Shown here: piece after piece, positions 30,544-38,173 of the stretch
Layout of the letters: each line of letters opens with the position of its first letter
Position numbering within the stretch: position 1 is the stretch's first letter
Assembly: GCF_900456975.1 (NCBI RefSeq)
Contig: NZ_UGYM01000002.1
Span: 2,232,001-2,296,000 of the forward strand
Length of the DNA stretch: 64,000 nt
Direction: 5' to 3'
Source of the DNA: Shewanella baltica
GTDB taxonomy: Bacteria > Pseudomonadota > Gammaproteobacteria > Enterobacterales > Shewanellaceae
The notes under the pieces: model-generated
Seen by the model: only the letters and a program-made list of their open reading frames with translations
What the model was told of the DNA's origin: nothing
Database searches by the model: none
Made by a program: the position numbers and the translations under genes

Positions 30544-30712
30544 AAATTACCATATCTCTTTAAAGGTTTTGATAATGCACTTATGATAGTAGTTTTGATA
30601 GGCAATAACCAGAGCTGTCAAATAGTATACATTTTGATAAGGTGCATTTTTGACTTTTATCGCCCAACTGGTGTAAATTGAGCGAATCGAACGATTCGTT
30701 TAAAGGTGATAA
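30544..30712. promoter_or_regulatory. Probable res recombination site and divergent promoter region
   Basis: Between tnpR and the antitoxin. TTTTGATAATGCAC (30567), TTTTGATAG (30593) and ATTTTGATAAGGTGCA (30631) are spaced repeats, with TGTCAAA (30616) as an inverted copy of the core. Repeated 12-mer half-sites of this kind are what a three-subsite res region looks like. The exact subsite borders cannot be set by eye. Confidence 0.65.
30683..30698. promoter_or_regulatory. Perfect palindrome before the antitoxin gene (candidate autoregulatory operator)
   Basis: CGAATCG-AA-CGATTCG, 15 bases before the antitoxin start and overlapping where its promoter or leader should be. Phd/YefM antitoxins bind palindromes of this sort. 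Confidence 0.6.
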
Positions 30713-30973
30713 ATGAACACTCTTTCAGCCAATGAAGCAAAAATTCACTTTGGAGATTTGTTGCTCAAAGCCCAACAAGCTCCAATCCAAATTAATAAAA
30801 ATGGCAAGCCTGTGGCCGTTGTTATTTCAGCTGATGCATACCAAAGTATCGAGACACTAAAATTACATTTGCTTCAATCCAAAGCGGTGAAAGCCATGAC
30901 TGACATCAAAATGGGCAATTTGGTTGATGGTAATACCTTTTTTGATGAGCTGGCTGCAGGGCAGTATGACTAA
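30713..30973 (+). CDS. Phd/YefM-family antitoxin
   Basis: An 86-residue antitoxin: the N-terminal dimerising, DNA-binding Phd fold reads MNTLSANEAKIHFGDLLLKA, with PIQINKNGKPVAVVISADAY typical of the family. The acidic C-terminus would wrap the toxin. The start follows AAAGGTGAT. Its stop overlaps the toxin start (TAATG), so translation is coupled. It lies between res and tnpA inside the transposon, where the pair may stabilise the element. Confidence 0.93.
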   Translation: MNTLSANEAKIHFGDLLLKAQQAPIQINKNGKPVAVVISADAYQSIETLKLHLLQSKAVKAMTDIKMGNLVDGNTFFDELAAGQYD

Positions 30974-31284
30974 TGGCAGTAACTTATCATTTAACACCTG
31001 ATGCACAGTCTGATCTGATAGGCATTCACCGCTTTACGTTAGCCCAATGGGGGGCTACTCAGTCAAAGACCTATTTATCCGGACTTAAACAAACGATTCA
31101 GCTGCTGGCTGAAACACCCACCCTTGGGAAAAATAGACCCGAGGTACGCATGAATGTGTTTAGTTTTCCTTATTCAAGTCACGTCATCTATTACATCCAA
31201 CATGAGCATCAATTCGTTGTATTTGGGATCTTACATAAAAGTATGGTTCCACTTACTCATCTCGCGGAGCGGGAAACAATCTGA
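30973..31284 (+). CDS. ParE/RelE-family toxin
   Basis: A 103-residue toxin with the compact RelE/ParE fold: YHLTPDAQSDLIGIHRFTLA, LLAETPTLGKNRPEVR and FPYSSHVIYYIQ, then VVFGILHKSMVP. The sequence resembles ParE (gyrase poisons) more than ribosome-dependent RelE, but target assignment is inference. It ends 23 bases before tnpA. Confidence 0.92.
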   Translation: MAVTYHLTPDAQSDLIGIHRFTLAQWGATQSKTYLSGLKQTIQLLAETPTLGKNRPEVRMNVFSFPYSSHVIYYIQHEHQFVVFGILHKSMVPLTHLAERETI

Positions 31285-31307
31285 TGTAGTGAAATAAGAG
31301 GTTATCC

Positions 31308-34300
31308 ATGAAAAATGACGCTCGGCGGCTATCTATTTTGTCAACCGATGAAATAGATGAACTGTTTGGATTACCTCATTTCTCAGATGATGACCGTCGA
31401 TTATATTTTGACTTAAGTGCTAAAGAGCGCGAGCTATTCGACAATACCCGAACGTTTTCTGTGGCAGCCCATTTAGTATTGCAATTGGGCTATTTCAAAG
31501 CCAAACGGCAGTTTTTCAGTTATGAACAAGAATCATCAGTATTGAATGACTTGGATTATATTACCGCGCTGTACTTTCCCACCAAAACGCTTTCAAGACT
31601 GAAAAGTCCCTCGAGACCGATTAGGGCTGAACAACAACGAGCAATTCTTGATTTATTCCAGTATAAACAATGTGATAGTGAGGTAAAAGTTGATTTGGAA
31701 GATAAAGCACAGCGGGTTGCGATGTTATCGACACAACCTATCTTTATCTTTCGTGAATTAACCCAATACTTAGCACTACACCGTATTGTCATGCCCAGTT
31801 ATCGGTATATGCAAGAGATGATTGGTAGAGTGGTGGCTTATGAACGCACCCGTATTGCTCGATTACTTAGCACTTGCATGACTTCACTTATCGATCAGCA
31901 ATTGGCGGCTTTGCTTCGGGCAGAGTCTGGATTGTTTCGCGTCAGCGCATTAAAACATGAAGCTAAAGATTTCAGTTATAAAGAATTGCGACATGAAGTC
32001 GCACGGCGGCAGTTTTTCCAGCCTCTACATGAGTTTGCCAAGCAGTTCCTCATAACAGCGAGGATCTCCAATGAAAGCGGCAAGTATTATGCTTCTATGG
32101 TTAAGTTTTATACCACTTATAAACTTCAACGCATGAAAAATGAGACTGCTCAGTTATATCTGCTGTTTTTTGCTTTTCATCGGTTTCAGCAAATTAATGA
32201 CAACTTAATTGAAGCATTGCTCCATTGGGTCGATCAATATGAGAAACAGGCCAAGCGTGCCGCTGAAGAAGCAATGAATAATGCAGTTACCAATGCAGCG
32301 AAAAATTTACAAGCCGCGGGTCATGTATTGAGCCTGTTTACGGATGACACCATCACCGATGACACACCTTTTTCCGTTATTAAAGAAAGAGCCTATGCAT
32401 TGCTTGAACAAGAGAGATTCCCATTAGTTGCTGATTACTTACGCAATATTGCTTTCGACAAAACGGCATTTGAATGGTCACATTACACAAAATTATCAGC
32501 CACATTCAAACGTAACTTAAGGCAACTTTTTACTGATCTGGATTTTGCTGGACGTGTAGAAGACTCTCCTTTGCTTGAAGCTATCGCGTTTTTACAAAAC
32601 TTGTTGCGCACAGAAAAATCACCAAGGCAAACTGACCCTAGTGCATTTCCGACTGAGATTATTCCTAAAGGTTTACGCCGATATTTGTTTATTAAAGAGG
32701 GTAAAACATTTAAAACGCTAGATGTAGATCGCTATGAGTTTTTGGTCTATCGCCTACTACGCAACTCACTGGAAGCGGGTGATGTGTACGTTAAACATAG
32801 TAATGAATTTCGCCGCTTTGAAGATGACTTAATAAGCGATCTTAGATGGCAGGATAAAGAACGAGTATTGCAAGATATTGGTGCACCCATTTTATTGGCC
32901 CCTATCCAAGATACTCTGGCTGTATTTCATACTATGCTAGCAGCACGTTATAGTGCGATTAACCAACATATTTCTGATGGGGTCAACAAACATATTAAAG
33001 TGATTGGAGCTGCCGAAAAACGTCGTTGGAAGCTGCTTTATCCGAGCAGTGATGAATCCGTTAATAGCGATTTTTACAGCCAGTTACCAGGAATTGGCAT
33101 TGCGGATCTGCTGTGGTTCGTTGCGGGTAATACTGGATTTTTGAATGCATTTACCCATGTATTAGATCGTTATGTAAAGCATGAAGCTGATCCTCGTGAA
33201 ATTTTCGCCTGTATTGTTGCGATGGGAACAAACATGGGGTTAGCAAAAATGGCTGAAGTTTCAGGTCTTAGCTCAGCATCAATGGCGGGAACGTCTAGAA
33301 ATTATCTACGCTTGGAGACGTTGCGAGCGGCTAATGATGCGATTAGTAATGCAACCAGCCAGCTACCCGCATTTCATCTCTATGATATTCAGGACACACT
33401 TCATTCAAGTAGCGATGGCCAGCGGATGGAAACGCAAATTAACACCCTTAACGCTCGATATTCTCCTAAGTATTTTGGTTTACAGAAAGGTGTCAGCGCC
33501 TACACGTTGGTTGCAAATCATGTTCCTATAAATGCAAAGATTATTGGGACTCACGAACATGAAAGCCATTACGTTTTCGATTTATTGCATAACAATACCT
33601 CTGATATAAAACCAGAACGGCATTCCACTGACACCCATGGCACCAATCAGGTTAATTTTTGGATTTTGCATGCATTTGGATATCATTTTGCACCTCGTTA
33701 TCGTGATTTGCATAAGAAAATGGATACGTTAGTCGGCTCACAACATCCCAATGAGTGTGGTGACTGGCTAATAAAGCCTGCACGAAAAACCAACGATGAA
33801 TTGATTGAACGTGAATGGCCCAATATTCAACGTATCATGGCATCGCTAGCTCAAAAAGATGTTACTCAAGCCACTATTGTTCGCAAACTCACGAGCTATT
33901 CGCGTCAGAATCAGACCAAGAAAGCATTATGGGAGTTGGAAAATATATGCCGAACGCTATACATTCTCGACTTTGTCGACGATGTTGGCTTACGTCAATG
34001 TGTACAAAAAGCATTAAATCGTGGTGAAGCCTATCACCGTCTCAGGCGAGCTGTTGCATTTGTTAACGGTGGAAAATTCAGAGTAAAAACGGAAGAGGAG
34101 CAACAAATTTGGAATGAATGCTCTCGGCTCATCACCAACGCGGTCATTTACTACAACACAGTGCTGCTATCTCGTGTCTATGAACAGAAGCAAACAGTAG
34201 GAGATCAAAACGCACTGGCTCAGCTTCACAGTATTTCGCCCGTTGCATGGCAGCACATCAATATGTATGGCAATTTTGAGTTTAGTCCATCAACCTCAAA

Positions 34301-34394
34301 AATAGATATCGATGCATTGGTTGCTCGATATGCTGAACCAGAATATTGGCAACAAGCGTTGACGGAGAACGAGGATTCAAGTGAGAAATTTTAG
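31308..34394 (+). CDS. tnpA: Tn3-family transposase TnpA
   Basis: A DDE transposase of 1028 residues, slightly longer than Tn3 TnpA, that joins transposon ends to target DNA replicatively. The N-terminal DUF4158-type DNA-binding region starts RRLSILSTDEIDELFGLP. The catalytic core shows Asp about 703 in SSDGQRM, Asp about 775 in STDTHGTN and Glu about 937 in WNECSRLI, followed by NAVIYYN. No stop or frameshift is seen. The start follows AAGAGGTTATCC. The gene ends just inside the right inverted repeat. Confidence 0.97.
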   Translation: MKNDARRLSILSTDEIDELFGLPHFSDDDRRLYFDLSAKERELFDNTRTFSVAAHLVLQLGYFKAKRQFFSYEQESSVLNDLDYITALYFPTKTLSRLKSPSRPIRAEQQRAILDLFQYKQCDSEVKVDLEDKAQRVAMLSTQPIFIFRELTQYLALHRIVMPSYRYMQEMIGRVVAYERTRIARLLSTCMTSLIDQQLAALLRAESGLFRVSALKHEAKDFSYKELRHEVARRQFFQPLHEFAKQFLITARISNESGKYYASMVKFYTTYKLQRMKNETAQLYLLFFAFHRFQQINDNLIEALLHWVDQYEKQAKRAAEEAMNNAVTNAAKNLQAAGHVLSLFTDDTITDDTPFSVIKERAYALLEQERFPLVADYLRNIAFDKTAFEWSHYTKLSATFKRNLRQLFTDLDFAGRVEDSPLLEAIAFLQNLLRTEKSPRQTDPSAFPTEIIPKGLRRYLFIKEGKTFKTLDVDRYEFLVYRLLRNSLEAGDVYVKHSNEFRRFEDDLISDLRWQDKERVLQDIGAPILLAPIQDTLAVFHTMLAARYSAINQHISDGVNKHIKVIGAAEKRRWKLLYPSSDESVNSDFYSQLPGIGIADLLWFVAGNTGFLNAFTHVLDRYVKHEADPREIFACIVAMGTNMGLAKMAEVSGLSSASMAGTSRNYLRLETLRAANDAISNATSQLPAFHLYDIQDTLHSSSDGQRMETQINTLNARYSPKYFGLQKGVSAYTLVANHVPINAKIIGTHEHESHYVFDLLHNNTSDIKPERHSTDTHGTNQVNFWILHAFGYHFAPRYRDLHKKMDTLVGSQHPNECGDWLIKPARKTNDELIEREWPNIQRIMASLAQKDVTQATIVRKLTSYSRQNQTKKALWELENICRTLYILDFVDDVGLRQCVQKALNRGEAYHRLRRAVAFVNGGKFRVKTEEEQQIWNECSRLITNAVIYYNTVLLSRVYEQKQTVGDQNALAQLHSISPVAWQHINMYGNFEFSPSTSKIDIDALVARYAEPEYWQQALTENEDSSEKF

Positions 34395-34402
34395 AGCTTA
34401 AA

Positions 34403-34442
34403 GCTAACTTTACATTTTTGGCGCGTTGGGCAAGTTTAGCCA
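34403..34442 (-). repeat. Right terminal inverted repeat of the Tn3-type transposon
   Basis: GCTAACTTTACATTTTTGGC continuing to GCAAGTTTAGCCA, nine bases past the tnpA stop. There is one mismatch to the left repeat (C against T in the AAAYTTG step). Confidence 0.95.
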
Positions 34443-34518
34443 TATATCAGTTAATTGGCGGGGTGACTTCTGCTGAATTTGGCTTAGCCCCCTCAACTGC
34501 AAGTTTCAATAGAAATCA

Positions 34519-35217
34519 ATGTGCACACTAACCTGGTTGCTCACCCCTGAGGGTTATGAAGTTTTTTTTAATCGTGATGAACAAAAAACACGCCCTCAAG
34601 CAATAGCACCGACGTGGGATCCTGTTCTCAATGCCATTTATCCAATTGATCCTCAAGGAGGGGGTACATGGATAACCTTAACTCAGCGGGGAGAGGTTTT
34701 TTGCCTCCTCAATAATTACCAAGCAGCTAAGCACTCTTCTGCTGCGAGCCCAGCCTTGAGCCGAGGTTCGATCATTCCCACCATACTCAAGCTTGATGGC
34801 CCTATTTATGCGAGAGCCAAAGCTCTGTCATTAACCCGTCTAACTCCTTTTTTACTGTGTTATTTCCCTGCCCATGTGCAAGATGATAGGGATATACAAG
34901 TCGTCAGTTGGGATGGCCTAAATTTAACAACACAAACAGCGATGTCACCCATCACCTCATCCGGCGTCATGCTAAAGGAAGTTCGTCAGTGCCGACAAGA
35001 AAGCTACCAAAGGATCGATGGGCATCGGCAAGGGCACTTAACTTACCATCAGTCTCACTATGGTCATGCGTCTGCACACAGCGTATGCATGCATAGGGAA
35101 GACGCCAATACCGTCAGCCTGAGCCATATTATGGTCAACGCAGCAGCAATGCGGTTTGATTACTATGCAGGATCGCCTTGTCAAAATATGACTCCAACGG
35201 CGTTAATGCTGTCATGA
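34519..35217 (+). CDS. NRDE-family protein (TANGO2-like)
   Basis: A 232-residue protein beginning MCTLTWLLTPEGYEVFFNRDE. It contains the family-naming NRDE motif at residues 18-21 and an N-terminal Cys2, which could become a nucleophile after Met removal as in Ntn hydrolases. A second signature is GGGTWITLTQRGEVFCLLN. The biochemical role of bacterial members is not settled. The start has no strong ribosome binding site, and only 76 bases separate it from the transposon end, so its native promoter may have been lost. Confidence 0.85.
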   Translation: MCTLTWLLTPEGYEVFFNRDEQKTRPQAIAPTWDPVLNAIYPIDPQGGGTWITLTQRGEVFCLLNNYQAAKHSSAASPALSRGSIIPTILKLDGPIYARAKALSLTRLTPFLLCYFPAHVQDDRDIQVVSWDGLNLTTQTAMSPITSSGVMLKEVRQCRQESYQRIDGHRQGHLTYHQSHYGHASAHSVCMHREDANTVSLSHIMVNAAAMRFDYYAGSPCQNMTPTALMLS

Positions 35218-35249
35218 TATAACCTAAGCACACCAACGGATCAGCAATC

Positions 35250-36935
35250 TCAACTGGCACAACAGGACAGCTGTTTGATATCACAGTTGAAGGTTTGCGC
35301 ACACAGCTTAAGCCCTTCTACCATGGTCAGATACGGAAACAACTGCTCAGCGATGTCAGTTATCGTCATGCGGTTACGGATGGCGAGTGCCGCACTCTGG
35401 ATGATTTCACCGCCTTCATGGGCGAGGATCTGCGCACCAAGTAAACGCCCTGTTTCTTTTTCGGCCACCAGTTTAATAAAGCCAGCGGTTTCAAAGTTAG
35501 CCAGTGCTCTTGGTACGTTTTCCATTTGCAGTACCCTGCTGTCGGTTTTCATGTTTTGTGCTTTAGCCTGGTCCTCAGTCAATCCAACGGTCGCCACCTG
35601 TGGATCGGTAAAAATGACTGTTGGCATGGTGGTCAGATCCAAACGGGCATCTCCGCCAGTCATGTTAATTCCCGTCCGGCTACCAGCAGCGGCGGCCACA
35701 TAGACAAATTGCGGCATATTGGCGCAGTCTCCGGCTGCATAAATACCTGCAATATTGGTTTCCATCTTGTCATTGACGACTATCGCGCCATTTTTATCCG
35801 TTTCCACACCAACGGCGGCTAAATTCAGCTGCGTGATATTGGCGTTACGACCGGTGCTGATCAGCAATCGATCCGCCTTTAAGCTGCCGTCCCCTGTTTT
35901 CCACGACTGGGTTTGCAGGGTAAATTGCTTACCATCGTGTGACACCCTGCTCGCCTGAGTGTAATTAAGTACGCGAATACTTTCTTTTTCAAAACACTCA
36001 TTCAGCTTTTCGCCGAGTAGCGGCTCTTCCCTATATAACAAGGTACGGCGGGCCAATACGGTAACGTCGCTGCCCAGACGTCGATACGCCTGAGCAATCT
36101 CCAGCGCGATAACCGATGAACCAATCACAATCAGATGTTCAGGTAAGTCTTCGGCAAAGAGTGCCGTGGTAGATGTCCAATATGGCGTATCGGCAAGGCC
36201 ATCTATTGGTGGAATGGTCGGCGTAGAGCCGCTGGCAATCAGAATTTTGTCGGCGTGAACAGACTGTTGCTCGCCGTTGTTATCGGTCACGATCAGGGTG
36301 TTTGCGTCTTTGAATCTGGCCCAGCCCTTCATCAGTGTTAATACCGGATTGGTGTCCAGAATATGCTGATATTTGGCTGCGCGCAGTTCTTCTACCCGCA
36401 CCGTTTGCTGCTGCGCCAGTAGTTCTCGGCTGAGCACAGGCGCGTGGTTTTCCAGTCCGGCAAAGGGATTGTGGCGCTGCTGCTGGGCAAGCTGCGCGGC
36501 GCGGATCAAGATTTTTGACGGTACACACCCCACATTGACACAGCAGCCGCCAACGACATCGGCTCCCTCAATGATGGTGACTCTGGCACCGCGTTCGGCG
36601 GCCTTAATGGCACAAGCAAAGGCGGCAGAACCGCTGCCAATAATCACGACATGCAATTGTTCCGATTTTTCGCTATTAGGGATGGCCGTTTCATTACCAC
36701 AATCTGGTGCAACTATTTTGGCACTATAGCCGAGAACCTCAATGGCATTATTAACTTCGTCACTATTTTCAGTATCAGTTTCTATTTCAATAGTGGCACT
36801 AGCCAGCTCATAGGAAACGGTGGCCTTGCTGACGCCGTTTATGGAAGTCAGAGCATCTTGGATATGATTCGCACAGCTTGCGCAGCTCATGCCATTAATG
36901 GAGAGATTAACCTCTTTGATTAAGTTTATTGCCAT
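35250..36935 (-). CDS. merA: Mercuric reductase
   Basis: FAD/NADPH enzyme that reduces Hg(II) to volatile Hg(0) in the cytoplasm. The 561 residues start with a heavy-metal-associated domain (GMSCASCANHIQDAL, Cys17 and Cys20). The pyridine-nucleotide disulfide reductase core follows: FAD site VIIGSGSAAFACAIKAAERG and redox-active pair CVNVGCVPSK. The C-terminal vicinal cysteines that hand Hg(II) to the active site are in KQLSCCAS. It lies last in merR-merT-merP-merA, four bases after merP. Confidence 0.97.
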   Translation of the reverse strand: MAINLIKEVNLSINGMSCASCANHIQDALTSINGVSKATVSYELASATIEIETDTENSDEVNNAIEVLGYSAKIVAPDCGNETAIPNSEKSEQLHVVIIGSGSAAFACAIKAAERGARVTIIEGADVVGGCCVNVGCVPSKILIRAAQLAQQQRHNPFAGLENHAPVLSRELLAQQQTVRVEELRAAKYQHILDTNPVLTLMKGWARFKDANTLIVTDNNGEQQSVHADKILIASGSTPTIPPIDGLADTPYWTSTTALFAEDLPEHLIVIGSSVIALEIAQAYRRLGSDVTVLARRTLLYREEPLLGEKLNECFEKESIRVLNYTQASRVSHDGKQFTLQTQSWKTGDGSLKADRLLISTGRNANITQLNLAAVGVETDKNGAIVVNDKMETNIAGIYAAGDCANMPQFVYVAAAAGSRTGINMTGGDARLDLTTMPTVIFTDPQVATVGLTEDQAKAQNMKTDSRVLQMENVPRALANFETAGFIKLVAEKETGRLLGAQILAHEGGEIIQSAALAIRNRMTITDIAEQLFPYLTMVEGLKLCAQTFNCDIKQLSCCAS

Positions 36936-36939
36936 AGTC

Positions 36940-37215
36940 TTACTCCTTGATTATAGAGGGATAACCAGCATTGGTGGTCGCTTGAACCAATGCGGCGGCA
37001 TGGGTTTTATCATCGTCAAAGTTCACTACAGCTTCTTTCTGCTCATAACTCACCTCGACACTAGACACGCCATCCACCCTAGAAAGCGCTTTTTTGACAG
37101 TGATTGGGCACATGGCGCAGTTCATAGTGGGCAGGTCCAGAGTGATGGATTGAGGTTTTGCTAATAGAGTAGGACTCATCGTTAGCAGCATAAATAACAG
37201 GGCTATTATTTTCAT
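36940..37215 (-). CDS. merP: Periplasmic mercury-binding protein MerP
   Basis: Small periplasmic Hg(II) scavenger that passes mercury to MerT. The 91 residues begin with a signal peptide (MKIIALLFMLLTMSPTLLAK) and contain the metal motif TMNCAMCPITVKKAL. The start at 37215 is preceded by GGAG, and it places the signal peptide first. The longer open frame upstream reads through merT in another frame and is not used. Confidence 0.96.
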   Translation of the reverse strand: MKIIALLFMLLTMSPTLLAKPQSITLDLPTMNCAMCPITVKKALSRVDGVSSVEVSYEQKEAVVNFDDDKTHAAALVQATTNAGYPSIIKE

Positions 37216-37247
37216 AGGAAATTCTCCGTTAGTAGGTATTGACACGA

Positions 37248-37595
37248 TCAAGCGACTAAAGGGATCCAGACACTGCTGGTGACGAGGAATAGAGCGATTA
37301 ATGCTATGAGCCAGAAAATCAGCTGGCGACGTTTGCGTACAGATGGGATGGCGCAAGCCGTGCCTGGTTCGCAGACGGTTGTGGGGCGATAGAGCTTCCA
37401 GCCCGCCCAACCGAATAACACCAATACAGCGATGATGAACAACGGGCGATAGGGTTCGAGTCGAGTCAGGTTGCCAATCCAGGCACCACCGATCCCCAGT
37501 GTCAACAGGAGAAAGGGGCCGACGCAACATAGACTGGCACCTATGGCGGCGGCAATACCGCCGAACAAGGGTAGGTTATGATCATTCTTCTGCAT
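37248..37595 (-). CDS. merT: Mercuric transport protein MerT
   Basis: Inner-membrane Hg(II) importer of 115 residues with three hydrophobic segments. The first-helix cysteine pair GASLCCVGPFLL and the cytoplasmic pair VCEPGTACAIP are both present, as in classic MerT. It is the first structural gene after the mer operator. Confidence 0.96.
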   Translation of the reverse strand: MQKNDHNLPLFGGIAAAIGASLCCVGPFLLLTLGIGGAWIGNLTRLEPYRPLFIIAVLVLFGWAGWKLYRPTTVCEPGTACAIPSVRKRRQLIFWLIALIALFLVTSSVWIPLVA

Positions 37596-37628
37596 CGTTG
37601 ACTCCAGATAATCTACTTCAGTGGAGTC

Positions 37629-37660
37629 AGTTTAATTGCCGTACTAGAGTACGGAGTCAA
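37629..37660 (-). promoter_or_regulatory. MerR-controlled promoter/operator of merTPA
   Basis: On the minus strand TTGACTCCGTAC-TCTA-GTACGG gives a -35 (TTGACT) running into the classic mer dyad, followed by TTAAAC as -10 at the long 19-base spacing that MerR needs. It lies between merR and merT. Confidence 0.93.
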
Positions 37661-37666
37661 GTGATG

Positions 37667-38068
37667 TTAGCGATCTTTTTTATTTTCTGGCAACAGGGAC
37701 TCGATAATAGGGCAATGGGCTTGGCCAGCGTTGGCGGCGCATTGATTCAATAAATCGTCAAGGGCAGACTCTAAGCGAAATAAGTCATTAATTTTGCAGC
37801 GCACATTCGTCAGCTTATTTTTTGCCAATTCCTGTACTTGGTCGCAATGTTCATCACCCAAGGACAAGAGGTTTGCAATTTCTTCCAAAGTGAATCCTAA
37901 TTCTTTGGATCGCTTGATAAACGTGATCAGCTTTAAGCTAGCTTCTGGGTAGCGGCGATAACCCACGCTTGGCTTGTTAGGTTGCTCGATCAGACCACGC
38001 CGCTCGTAATAGCGAACGGTCTCAACACTGACGCCTGCCGATTTGGCAAATTGACTGATTGAATACAT
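37667..38068 (-). CDS. merR: Mercury-responsive regulator MerR
   Basis: A 133-residue MerR-type activator. The N-terminal winged helix is FAKSAGVSVETVRYYERRGL. Three Hg-binding cysteines are present: Cys in DEHCDQ (about 79) and the pair in QCAANAGQAHCPI (about 114 and 123). Unusually for a Gram-negative-type operon, merR is on the same strand as merTPA and upstream of the operator, rather than divergent. The operator begins a few bases past its stop codon. Confidence 0.96.
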   Translation of the reverse strand: MYSISQFAKSAGVSVETVRYYERRGLIEQPNKPSVGYRRYPEASLKLITFIKRSKELGFTLEEIANLLSLGDEHCDQVQELAKNKLTNVRCKINDLFRLESALDDLLNQCAANAGQAHCPIIESLLPENKKDR

Positions 38069-38173
38069 AGTTGATTTACTCTCCTAGACTGTACACAAGC
38101 ATTTGAATCAACAGACGTTGATTCAAAAACGCTTTAGCACCTAACGTAAGTATCAATGGGTAACAAACCACCG

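Larger units (their letters stand above)
28419..34442 (+). mobile_element. Tn3-family transposon with nuclease-like passenger and toxin-antitoxin pair
   Basis: A 6-kb unit bounded by 40-bp inverted repeats. Contents from left to right: CoiA-like protein and resolvase (both minus), res-like region, Phd-type antitoxin, ParE-type toxin and tnpA (all plus). All parts of a replicative Tn3 element (tnpA, tnpR, res, both ends) look intact. Flanking pentamers do not match (left TAGCT or CTAGC, right ATATA or TATAT), so no target duplication is visible. That suggests a deletion or recombination after insertion. A toxin-antitoxin pair beside the resolvase is a recorded arrangement in Tn3-family elements. 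Confidence 0.92.

Noticed and set aside
37216..37530. N-terminal extension of the merP frame to 196 residues
   Set aside because: The extra part reads through merT in another frame. The signal peptide and ribosome binding site place the start at 37215.
28423..38100. A single mercury transposon spanning the Tn3 unit and the mer operon
   Set aside because: Both inverted repeats of the Tn3 unit enclose only 28419-34442, and no third copy was seen beyond the mer genes.
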